Source of the DNA: Apostichopus californicus
Lineage: Eukaryota > Echinodermata > Holothuroidea > Aspidochirotida > Stichopodidae
Assembly: GCA_020650975.1 (NCBI GenBank)
Contig: JAIPMN010002879.1
Coordinates: 1 to 41,535 of the forward strand
DNA length: 41,535 nucleotides
Direction of reading: 5' to 3'
In this document: positions 35,901-41,535 of the stretch, piece after piece
Numbering within the stretch: position 1 is the stretch's first letter
Layout of the letters: every line of letters starts with the position of its first letter
Position numbers and translations under genes: made by a program
The notes under the pieces: model-generated
Seen by the model: the letters and a program-made list of their open reading frames with translations, nothing else
Databases searched by the model: none
What the model was told of the DNA's origin: nothing

Positions 35901-38900
35901 CGATAACTTTTTATGTTACTCCTCTGGAGATATACCTTACTTAACTCCATTAAAGATGTCTGGGTGACTATTGAGGGAGGTAATGAGTGACAATGCTCTT
36001 TTGTAAATCAATTAACGAGTTGACCTTGGCTTTTAGGCAAACCCACATCAGGAAGAGAAGTTTGAGTACATTTTGAAATGGTTTTTGATGATGGATTTAC
36101 TACTACGAAGGTATCTCCATGGAATGGCAGATTGTGGGCCTTCCTCAGATAACCAAGAATTCAAACTGCTATATTGAACTTGGCATTTTGTGAAATTAGA
36201 GAGTCCATTTCATGTTGGGCGTTTCTCGGTGATCCAAGAAATGGTAACTGAATGGAGGCTTCTAGGTTGTAAGAATAGTTTACATATGGAATCCTTGCGG
36301 AACTCGGCACAAAACACCCCATTAAGCAGCAAATATCGCTACAAAATAAGCACATTTCGCGCTAACTCTTTTCATAACTTTCAAAGTATAGCACTCAGAA
36401 AACTCTTTCTAATGTCATTTTGAAGAATATTGTGTCTTCTTTACAATGACGTGTCGTTATTTATGATGCGTGTGAACTAAACTAGTACTTTTTTATCTGA
36501 AAAAGTGAAAACCACTTCGGAAAGCCATATGCCCCACATAACATACTATTTCATGAATTGTGTCAGCTAGGAGTCAGTCACAATTCGCTTGGTATTTAGC
36601 TGTTGCCTCATCTAGCAATTGAGTAATTGAGTAATTTGTTTGCAAGTAATTGTAGTTGAGTTGAGTAAAAGTAAAAGTAAAGTTGAGTAATTGCAATCTA
36701 GCAATTGAGTAAATTTGTTTACACATTTCAGGGAGCTGAGAAATACAGTAGATCTATTGTTAGCAATGGATAGCTGTGGTTGGTGGATAGTGCTATACAT
36801 ATTTCATATTTTGAAACCTAGAAACTGAATACAGCAGATGCTACCCACGGCATGCCCTCTGGTGTTCAGGCACAGAACTAGACTATATAGGCTTTGTCTT
36901 CCTTTACTACAACAACTTTTTTCTGGGATAAATCTGGTAGACTGTTAAAACTATGCAGCATTTCTTGTAAAAGGTGGATCAGAAAAGTGTCAAAATTGCT
37001 GAACTGTTGACAAATTATTTGTTATTTCTGACATGTCACAGCAAATAAGCAGTATTCACATGACTTGCTGCACTTACATGTTTTCATCCTAGAGCTGTTG
37101 CCAGAAACCTAATTCCCGATGGTTCTTTTTTTGTTGTTGTTGTGAAGAAGTTTCATTCCATTTGCCAAATGCAGGTTATATTGTCATTTTTGATAGCAAA
37201 CAAGCTTTAAGTACCCTTTACAGAGAAAGTGAATGTTCTTTGTAACAGAGTTTTTTTGCATATTGTAACATTGACATTAAGCTGTCTTACACATATTTCT
37301 TTAAGAGGAATGTTCTTTGGTGATAATAGTAGTACTAGCCTTTCTTGCATATTTGGTGGCAATACTGATGACCAGAGACCCTTAACTTGTGTGGTTCTGG
37401 ATCACAGACGACAGTTCGCCTAAAAGATAAAAAACAAGGTGCTGGAATTCATCTTTGTGAATTTCATGCTGGTTTCCTCATTCACATAGCCACCTGAGTG
37501 TATTTAGCATATTGGTAGCATTATTTTGAGTATTGCCTGGACTTGGACTGTGATTCTCTGGACTCAGACTGGACTCAGACTGGACTCAGTGTTCAAGTCT
37601 GTATGATTCTGCCTTTGCTCATAACTCTAGAGCTACCAGACCTTGGACTTGGCTCAGAGTAACCTCGGAATTTGCTTATGACTGAGGATGGGTGGATTTC
37701 ACAAGAGCTCTGCCATTCATACCCTCTGTTAAACCTCTCCCTCTTCTTTCTAAATATCTTGCAGGCTCCATGAGGTCTTGATGGACCTTCAGAAGAAACA
37801 GCTTGATGACCTGAATGTGTGGTTGAACAAGATGGAAGAGAGTATCGCTGTAGAGGCAGAGGTGGGAGCCAGCCTTGAAGATGTCAAAAGTCAAATTGAA
37901 AATCATAAGGTAATAATACCAGATTGTCCACAATTTATCCATTTATTGGAAACTGTTGCAAAAGAGTATCTTGTTTCTGATAAACACTTAATAATGTACC
38001 TTTAACCTCGCACAGAATATGTAAGGGCTCGCAACATTCCTTGAAACTTTTTGACTGTTGAAGACAATATTTGGTTTGCCCAAGAGAATTATATGCAAAT
38101 TAGAGTAGATGTGTAAATGTACGAAAGTATCGTGGGCGGAGGTTGATATTTATTATGGTTAACTTTCTCTACAGCGGTATTAGCTGTTAAAATGCTCTAA
38201 CAGCATAATGCAAAAACCTGGAAAATACATCTGAGATACAAATTTGCTCTGGCAATTATACCTCACCCGATACATTGCTTGGTAGTTACAAATGCAGTGA
38301 GGGGGTCGGTTCAAGAAGTGCACAACCTCTCGTCTCGTGTGGGTTTGTCATTGGGGTTAAAATGTTGTATGATTGATACAATCTTCCATCACAGCTCCAG
38401 TCAATACATTCAGTACAACAATTTCCCATTTATTTGTTTTTGTTATAAAGAGTTTCAAACCCACTTCACTATTTCCTGGTTAAACATGTATGCTGAAGTG
38501 TAAGCTATTGTGAATCAAGTAGTATTATCGCAGTTTGCACTTCTTCACAAGTAACGATTTTCGATAGCACCAAACCGTCTCTTCAACCCTCGAATTTTAT
38601 CGAGTAGCCCCATCTTTACCTGAATCAAGATATTCAATTTTATGTAGACCAGTTTCGGATGTTTTAAATGTGCTCCATGGATAGTGCAATCTCTTCGAAT
38701 TATACTCCCCAAGATTGAAAGTTGACGTAACTTTACCTACACGAGAGGCGAGACAAATTTACTCTGCCGTAATGAGATTGACACCTTGATGCTTGTGTTA
38801 CTATGATCATAGGTATCGGTCATCTAACCTTACAGTAATTTGGGGCGTAGAATCGATCAGGAATTTATCCGACACTTTTTGTGAGCTTTTACTTGCAGTT

Positions 38901-41500
38901 TGCCGTCTACCGTTGTATTTTGAAAGTAGTTTTCCCTTTGTCCTCCTTTACCTTCCATTTTGCCCCCGTGTGTTAAGAGACACGATAATTAAATCAAATG
39001 AAATTGAACTGGTTTGTTGTTACTGAAGCTGAGGCAATGGCTTATGTCTTCATAATAGCACATTTTTGGACACAGATTTTGGTCTGGACGGGGAATGATT
39101 TTGAGTAGTAGTTCTGAAATCTCTGAATTTTGCACCTTTTAAAATACTATGTTTCCTGTGTATAACAAGGGTTATATGTCTTTGGACTTTTATAGCAATT
39201 TGACCCTTTGTGTAGCATTATAGTAGATGAATTGTTGCCTGATTGACTCTTAAACATTACAGATATGCAGGTCTAGCTGCATTATTAACTTTGTGTTTGG
39301 AAATTATGTCATCGCTAATATCAAGGATGATTGCTGTGTTCAACTTCTATAACAATCCAATCATATTATATTGCAAAGTGAAATCTTTATTTTGAGTTTC
39401 ATTGCATTATAGTGCCACATGTTTTGATGCAGCATTCAAACTGTGGTGGGAAATTTTGCACAGACTACTTCTTATCAATCAAAATTAGATCAATCAAAAT
39501 GTGATTGATCAAAAATTGATCATGCACATCTACAAAAATGTTTGGCTTCTTCATGAATGTTATTTTGAACAGAATTTGAAAATATTAAAAATGTTTTGAC
39601 TGCAGTAACCCTATAATGTTGTGTCCAGTATATGGTGTCTTAAATACTAAATAATGTGCATGTGTCATTTGAACTGTTGTATCCTAATGTGTCAGTATAT
39701 AGTAAAATAGTTTGGATAGAAAACAATCAGAACACCTCAGTGCAAAGTTGTGAAGAAAAAACCAAAAGAATAACAGGCATTAGTTTTATCCTTCACTCCT
39801 GGTTGACAAAATTGAATTAAGCTGTATAGATAATATTCCTTAAAGATTTGGTTAAATGAACTGAACTATCCTTGGTGTCGTCATTTGCATATTTGTTCAG
39901 TATGTTACAAGGCTACCACAATTTTCTACAATGGTGAAAACAGAAACAGTCACATTGTGAAATAAAATGTGGAGCACTCTGTTGGGTATTTTGCTGAATT
40001 GTGAAATATCCTGGAAGTATTTTCTATAATTTATTGTTCAGTGTTAATATGATCTCAATCATTCTAAACACGAAATAAAGTATCCAGCTCACTTCCTCTC
40101 TCCTACCTTTGATAATAAGATTTTGTTTGCCCCTTTGACAGATATATGATACGATGGGATGATGTGATATTAGTCTGGTTTGCTTTTCAGTCAGTGCTAA
40201 AAATCAGTGCTATTCATTGTGGTTAGTAAATGACTTCAAAACTGATGAAGATTTATCTCGTGTTAGTTCGAGAAGTATTGGTGGGTTGATTAAACTTCCA
40301 GAAACATGTAAAAACAGAACTAAATAACACAGACAGATTAAAAAAAGAACATGTTATCTATAATTATCTTTCTTGTGAGCCTGCCAGTAACTTGTCAATT
40401 TGGTTTACCGGCCGGATCTTCTCGTATCATTAATCCTTCGAGATTAAAAGTAGACTAGGCATGTTTATTCATGAGATGTCAGTTTCAAAATGGTGGAATC
40501 AAGCCTCATAATTTAAATTTAATCGAAAGGGAAATGTTTCTTGACTGATGGATGGATTAATCGATTGATTGTTTCTATCTTTCTTTGATTTAATAATTAA
40601 TTACATTTTTTCTTCTCATTACTTCTAGACCTTGCAAGCGGAACTCGAAAATGAACAAAAGAAAGTGAACTCTCTCTCTCACATGGTGGTTGTAGTCGAC
40701 GAAGTGTCGTCAGAAAATGGTAAGTACATCTCTACTTTCTTTTCATTGTGGAAAATTCATAACATCTTTTCCACTCCATCAAATTTACTTGTTCGTTCAA
40801 AGGAGATGAGATTTTAACCAAAAGTAAAGAAACACATGGTTTGGTTTGCTTAGTAATATCTGAAAGTGAAGTAATAGTTATACATGTTCAAAGTTTCTGC
40901 TGAGATCATCTGCTGGGAAGGAAGATAGTCTGAATTTAAGCTTCCATTCATAAAATGAGACTGGAAAAAACAAAGCAATTGCAAATTTTTGATCGAAATT
41001 AATGAATCACATTAATTACAAAATTACTCATGTATGTTTTTAAGAGTTATTACTTCTGATTATTGCAGGAGTATCCAGATATTTCATGGTAAATTTACCT
41101 TATGATGATATGATGATACTGTAATTTTAGACTGCCAGACATAAATCAAGCATGATATAAGGGTGTGGGGGATGGGGTGGGGGTGGGGGACAGAATCAAC
41201 ATAATTTGATCCATTTTAAGAGTTGATGATCTGATGTTAACTTTGACATCCTCTTCATCAGCTACTATTGAGCTTGAGGAACAGCTGACCAGTCTTGGCG
41301 AGCGATGGGCTCAAGTGTGTGAGTGGACCACCAACCGTTTCACGACCCTTCAAAATCTCCTCCAGGACTGGAATGGTTTCGAAAGAGAGAAGAAGTCATT
41401 CGGCGATTGGCTGACAGAGAAGGAAACCATCCTCACCGAGATGACGCTCGTTAGAGTCGAAACCAAAGATGACATCCTCTCCAGAGCAAAAGAGCTGAAG
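11934..41500 (+). CDS. DMD: Dystrophin/utrophin ortholog, internal part, 10 exons
   Basis: Dystrophin links cortical F-actin, through its N-terminal paired CH domains and rod, to the membrane dystroglycan/sarcoglycan complex. The segment joins 11934-12026, 16151-16242, 24751-24831, 28781-28896, 32623-32837, 33647-33802, 34954-35135, 37765-37909, 40629-40719 and 41262-41500. The joined frame is 470 codons without a stop. Domain order is CH1 end, CH2, hinge 1, spectrin repeats 1 and 2, and the start of repeat 3. Diagnostic stretches include [47 protein letters not shown] and HMVVVVDE. Against human (recalled) it aligns without large gaps except in hinge 1, which is about 43 residues shorter. 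Both gene ends are outside the window. Vertebrates have separate dystrophin and utrophin, and invertebrates usually have one ancestral gene, so DMD here means the common ortholog. Family identity is very secure, and exact borders in hinge 1 less so. Confidence 0.96.
12151..12169. repeat. AAAC microsatellite
   Basis: Nearly five perfect tandem copies of aaac. Confidence 0.85.
12501..12638. repeat. Duplicated segment around a 10-N assembly gap
   Basis: The ten Ns at 12563-12572 are flanked by two near-identical copies of about 62 bases (12501-12562 and 12577-12638). Each is a C-run, then gt(g/a)aagtcttatcattcc, then tctttatcggtaattg and a T-run. The copies differ at only a few positions. This looks like unmerged contig ends or two alleles rather than a true duplication. 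Confidence 0.85.
13195..13241. repeat. CTC trinucleotide repeat
   Basis: This is a run of ctc/cct triplets. It produces a poly-leucine stretch in one open frame, which I regard as a by-product. Confidence 0.92.
16151..16242 (+). CDS. DMD: DMD exon, start of CH2 (first part of human exon 6)
   Basis: The exon is 92 bases: 30 codons beginning [15 protein letters not shown], then two bases (GG) that complete a glycine codon with the next exon. It covers the CH1-CH2 linker and the first CH2 helix, with [13 protein letters not shown] aligning to human SEKILLSWVRQST, the region of actin-binding site 3. The acceptor has a long CT-rich tract ending ctctccag; the donor is gtaaga at 16243. Human has a single 173-base exon here. 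This piece and the next sum to exactly 173 bases, so an intron splits it. A MITE starts 26 bases after the exon. Confidence 0.94.
16268..16626. mobile_element. hAT-like MITE (non-autonomous DNA transposon)
   Basis: The 359-base element begins CAGTGGCG and ends CGCCACTG, exact terminal inverted repeats of 8 bases, with looser matching of GC-rich sequence further in. It is bordered by tatagatat on the left and tataaatat on the right, which agree at 8 of 9 positions and fit the 8-base target duplication of hAT elements. No transposase is encoded. CAGTGGCG termini are common in invertebrate hAT MITEs (family knowledge). The AT-rich flank means the duplication could be chance, so the superfamily is less sure than the element itself. 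Confidence 0.72.
17111..17560. repeat. Degenerate tandem repeat with a 181-base duplicated block
   Basis: The block cttgtttcagggtcctggt, then ggatcactgtcccag with cagttt, occurs near 17116 and 17297, about 181 bases apart. Downstream are decayed units with ttgcatccaaa, a gaggtt-like part and gtaaagg at irregular spacing of about 50-110 bases. Nothing coding is visible. Confidence 0.65.
18652..19060. repeat. Degenerate repeat rich in AGGTCA half-sites
   Basis: Three to four decayed units at about 18652, 18788, 18941 and 19030 share the pattern gAGGTCA, ggtcattgGAGGT, then cAgTGGTCAAAatct. A similar isolated copy lies at 1389-1432. Spacing is about 90-155 bases. AGGTCA is the nuclear-receptor half-site, but here it may simply be part of a repeat family. 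Confidence 0.6.
20217..20424. other. Cluster of four hairpins
   Basis: There are four successive inverted repeats. First is ctatgaca/tgtcatag (20217-20224 and 20259-20266), with tattgg/ccaata nested inside (20238-20243 and 20251-20256). Second is cgtaagatg/catcttacg (20289-20297 and 20312-20320). Third is gacaga/tctgtc with a 4-base loop (20340-20355). Fourth is gcggt/accgc, extended to 8 pairs with one T-G wobble (20402-20423). The segment is more GC- and CpG-rich than the surrounding intron. No known RNA family is recognised. Confidence 0.6.
21547..21574. other. Stem-loop in intron
   Basis: The perfect 9-base arms cctcacaac and gttgtgagg are separated by 10 bases. Confidence 0.7.
22588..22626 (+). 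other. Penelope-like / degenerate hammerhead-like motif
   Basis: The layout is gcct, ttgaaga, the hairpin gatcc-tgcta-ggatc, gaaac, gtc, aggc. The outer gcct/aggc pairs, as a short stem I would. The order (core CUGANGA-like, stem II, GAAA, very short stem III, GTC) resembles the hammerhead motifs known in Penelope-like retroelements. However, the invariant first C of the core is T here, and one extra A precedes stem II, so it is probably an inactive relic. No reverse transcriptase is nearby. Confidence 0.4.
22836..24365. repeat. Minisatellite with 105- and 117-base higher-order units
   Basis: From about 22836 the sequence consists of diverged units of about 30 bases on cagtttactgtgtagtgtcc and tgtttcctgtg. 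Between about 23350 and 24140 these form eight higher-order units. Their tgcag landmark ends at 23372, 23489, 23594, 23699, 23804, 23921, 24026 and 24131, giving spacings of 117, 105, 105, 105, 117, 105 and 105 bases. Both lengths are multiples of three, so a 279-codon Cys/Val/Tyr-rich frame stays open on the + strand. I take that as a repeat artefact. Confidence 0.93.
24751..24831 (+). CDS. DMD: DMD exon, CH2 core (second part of human exon 6)
   Basis: The exon is 81 bases. It begins with one base finishing a glycine codon, then 26 codons ([20 protein letters not shown], then AVIHRY), and ends with AG, the first two bases of an arginine codon. [13 protein letters not shown] is the classic CH2 signature, matching human SWSDGLALNALIH. 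The acceptor is attctcag; the donor is gtaaat at 24832, a weaker match than its neighbours. Phase 2 at both ends joins cleanly to the flanking exons. The intron before it is the largest complete one in the window (8508 bases) and contains the big minisatellite. Confidence 0.95.
24832..28780 (+). other. DMD: DMD intron, human intron 6 equivalent
   Basis: The intron is 3949 bases, phase 2. It contains a G-run with nearby G-tracts (about 25931-25961), a C-run (27113-27124) and a dispersed repeat (27808-27915). I see nothing coding. Open frames of 60-82 codons overlap the repeat or lack any domain. Confidence 0.9.
27808..27915 (+). repeat. Dispersed repeat, copy B
   Basis: This is the partner of the - strand segment at 8068-8174. 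Shared blocks are ctgcagacca, tgtgacact, caaaagattac and taatgctgcagcc. It overlaps open frames of 61-76 codons, which are therefore unlikely to be genes. Confidence 0.6.
28781..28896 (+). CDS. DMD: DMD exon, CH2 (human exon 7 equivalent)
   Basis: The exon is 116 bases against 119 in human, one residue shorter, with the same entry and exit phases. The first base completes the arginine codon. Then come [16 protein letters not shown] and [22 protein letters not shown], and the last base starts an aspartate codon. RLEHAF is identical to human, and LLEPD matches LLDPE. The acceptor follows a T-rich tract ending cctcacag; the donor is gtaagg at 28897. The segment forms central helices of CH2. Confidence 0.95.
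28897..32622 (+). other. DMD: DMD intron, human intron 7 equivalent
   Basis: The intron is 3726 bases, phase 1. It contains C-runs near 29085, 29748, 31485 and 32513, a purine-rich G tract (29331-29384) and another near 30417-30478. No exon or gene is recognised in it. Confidence 0.9.
29331..29384 (+). repeat. G-rich purine tract with G-quadruplex potential
   Basis: Many runs of three to six G are separated by single A or short GA/TG spacers. On the coding strand it would be present in the pre-mRNA. Confidence 0.7.
32623..32837 (+). CDS. DMD: DMD exon, end of CH2 and hinge 1 (human exons 8 and 9 merged)
   Basis: The exon is 215 bases: two bases complete an aspartate codon, then 71 codons. 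[20 protein letters not shown] is the last CH2 helix, matching human [25 protein letters not shown] aligns with human QITVSLAQG, the point where human has its exon 8/9 border, so no intron exists there. The rest ([20 protein letters not shown]) is poorly conserved hinge 1. I chose the donor gtatgt at 32838 because it exits in phase 0, matching the next exon. Another possible donor (gtaact, 32767) would exit in phase 1 and break the frame. A CT microsatellite begins about 33 bases downstream. Confidence 0.88.
32838..33646 (+). other. DMD: DMD intron within hinge 1
   Basis: The intron is 809 bases, phase 0. It carries a CT microsatellite near the donor (32871-32895), a GT tract (33429-33441) and a G-run (about 33449-33460). 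An open stretch ending in a good donor-like gtaaat at 33572 was considered as a small cassette exon and not accepted, because no acceptor with a pyrimidine tract precedes it. Confidence 0.8.
32871..32895. repeat. CT dinucleotide microsatellite
   Basis: About 12 perfect ct units lie 33 bases downstream of the exon ending at 32837. Confidence 0.95.
33647..33802 (+). CDS. DMD: DMD exon, end of hinge 1 and spectrin repeat 1 helices A-B (human exon 10)
   Basis: The exon is 156 bases, 52 codons, phase 0 at both ends; human exon 10 is 189 bases. It begins [20 protein letters not shown] and continues [14 protein letters not shown], the first helix of spectrin repeat 1. It ends [10 protein letters not shown], nearly identical to human VVKDQFHTHE at the same exon border. 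The acceptor is ttttctag; the donor gtcagt at 33803 is acceptable. The shorter 5' side is part of the hinge 1 contraction. An ATG at 33659 lies inside the exon and is an internal methionine, not a gene start. Confidence 0.93.
33803..34953 (+). other. DMD: DMD intron, human intron 10 equivalent
   Basis: The intron is 1151 bases, phase 0. An A/T low-complexity patch sits at 33836-33893 and a C-rich patch at about 34835-34870. Nothing else is recognised. Confidence 0.9.
33836..33893. repeat. T/A low-complexity patch
   Basis: Repeats of aattttttt/aaattttttt begin about 34 bases after the exon ending at 33802. Confidence 0.85.
34954..35135 (+). CDS. DMD: DMD exon, spectrin repeat 1 helices B-C (human exon 11)
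   Basis: The exon is 182 bases, the same as human exon 11: 60 codons, then GT opening a valine codon. [20 protein letters not shown] aligns with human [40 protein letters not shown] aligns with EQMNLLNSRWECLRVASMEK, helix C of repeat 1 with its conserved RW. The acceptor is ccgttcag; the donor is a perfect gtaagt at 35136. Confidence 0.97.
36613..36724. repeat. Imperfect repeat of gcaattgagtaa
   Basis: The motif ctagcaattgagtaa occurs at both ends of the segment (about 36613 and 36697), with gagtaattgagtaa, gttgagttgagtaaaagtaa and gttgagtaattgcaa variants between. Confidence 0.75.
37560..37590. repeat. 11-base tandem repeat, about three copies
   Basis: Perfect tandem copies of ggactcagact. 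Confidence 0.85.
37765..37909 (+). CDS. DMD: DMD exon, spectrin repeat 2 helices A-B (human exon 12)
   Basis: The exon is 145 bases against 151 in human, two residues shorter. The first base completes valine, then 48 codons: [20 protein letters not shown] matches human LHRVLMDLQNQKLKELNDWL, followed by NKMEES and an acidic stretch rich in E and [13 protein letters not shown] matches LEDLKRQVQQHK. The two-residue deletion falls in the variable loop between helices A and B. The acceptor is cttgcag; the donor is gtaata at 37910, phase 0. Confidence 0.96.
37910..40628 (+). other. DMD: DMD intron, human intron 12 equivalent
   Basis: The intron is 2719 bases, phase 0 and AT-rich. A perfect 9-base inverted repeat lies at 39488-39510. 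I see no other repeat or gene. Confidence 0.9.
39488..39510. other. Perfect 9-base inverted repeat
   Basis: gatcaatca and tgattgatc are separated by 5 bases. A further gatc pair follows. It lies in an AT-rich intron with no known match. Confidence 0.65.
40629..40719 (+). CDS. DMD: DMD exon, spectrin repeat 2 helix B (first part of human exon 13)
   Basis: The exon is 91 bases: 30 codons and the first base of an alanine codon. [20 protein letters not shown] and [10 protein letters not shown] align with human VLQEDLEQEQVRVNSLTHMV and [18 protein letters not shown] is almost invariant in dystrophins. The acceptor is acttctag; the donor is a perfect gtaagt at 40720. Human exon 13 continues 29 bases further without a break, so this gene has an extra phase 1 intron here. 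Confidence 0.96.
40720..41261 (+). other. DMD: DMD intron splitting human exon 13
   Basis: The intron is 542 bases, phase 1, the smallest complete intron in the window. Its only notable content is a four-tract G-rich segment at 41161-41190, about 70 bases before the acceptor. Confidence 0.92.
41161..41190 (+). promoter_or_regulatory. DMD: Candidate G-quadruplex upstream of an acceptor
   Basis: Four tracts of at least four G are separated by loops of 1 to 3 bases (pattern gggggatggggtgggggtgggg). It lies on the sense strand about 70 bases before the exon at 41262. Sense intronic G-quadruplexes can affect splicing in other genes; a role here is inference. Confidence 0.45.
41262..41500 (+). CDS. 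DMD: DMD exon, spectrin repeat 2 helix C and repeat 3 start (end of human exon 13 plus 14 and 15)
   Basis: The exon is 239 bases: two bases completing alanine, then 79 codons. [20 protein letters not shown] aligns with human TAALEEQLKVLGDRWANICR (helix C of repeat 2). [20 protein letters not shown] and FGDWLTEKE open repeat 3, matching human LFSAWLSEKE. The exon ends ILSRAKELK, at exactly the human exon 15 border. With the preceding exon the human exon 13 part is exactly 40 codons, and the part equal to human 14+15 is exactly 70 codons. The acceptor is ttcatcag; the donor is gtaaga at 41501. A G-quadruplex-type tract lies about 70 bases upstream. Confidence 0.96.
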
Positions 41501-41535
41501 GTAAGACATTCATGCGGCAACAAGTTTTCAATTTT

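Larger units (their letters stand above)
35136..37764 (+). other. DMD: DMD intron, human intron 11 equivalent
   Basis: The intron is 2629 bases, phase 2. It has a short repeat built on gcaattgagtaa (36613-36724) and three tandem copies of an 11-base ggactcagact unit (37560-37590). No coding signal is seen outside these. Confidence 0.9.

Overview
This is animal nuclear DNA holding the middle of one large, intron-rich gene on the + strand: a dystrophin/utrophin ortholog (DMD family). Ten short exons lie between 11934 and 41500. Spliced, they total 1410 bases, or 470 complete codons with no stop. They correspond to human dystrophin exons 5 to 15, roughly human residues 89 to 604 (human exon lengths and protein sequence are recalled, not searched). 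They encode the end of the first calponin-homology domain (CH1), all of CH2, a short hinge 1, spectrin repeats 1 and 2, and the start of repeat 3. The first exons (start codon, most of CH1) lie left of the window, and the rest of the rod, the WW/EF/ZZ region and the C terminus lie right of it.

Organism: the protein is clearly dystrophin but is diverged from vertebrate sequences. The introns are kilobase-sized and AT-rich, carry many C/G homopolymers, and contain a hAT-like MITE and other invertebrate-style repeats. This fits a marine invertebrate, and an echinoderm or other non-vertebrate deuterostome is my best guess. That placement is inference.

Layout: 1-11933 is intron with no exon I can recognise. 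11934-12026 is the end of CH1. 16151-16242, 24751-24831, 28781-28896 and 32623-32837 encode CH2 and the start of hinge 1. 33647-33802 and 34954-35135 encode the end of hinge 1 and spectrin repeat 1. 37765-37909, 40629-40719 and 41262-41500 encode repeat 2 and the start of repeat 3. Every exon has AG/GT borders and compatible phases. Six match human exon lengths or sums exactly. The architecture differs from human by two extra introns (inside human exons 6 and 13), two missing ones (8/9 and 13/14/15), and a hinge about 43 residues shorter.

The introns hold the remaining structure: a roughly 1.5 kb minisatellite whose 105/117-base units each contain a consensus-like 3' splice site; a MITE 26 bases past an exon; a cluster of four hairpins; an AGGTCA-rich repeat; a Penelope/hammerhead-like motif; G-quadruplex tracts; and a 10-N assembly gap flanked by a duplicated sequence. 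I found no second convincing gene, no RNA gene and no novel multi-gene system. Most long open frames here are chance or repeat-derived.
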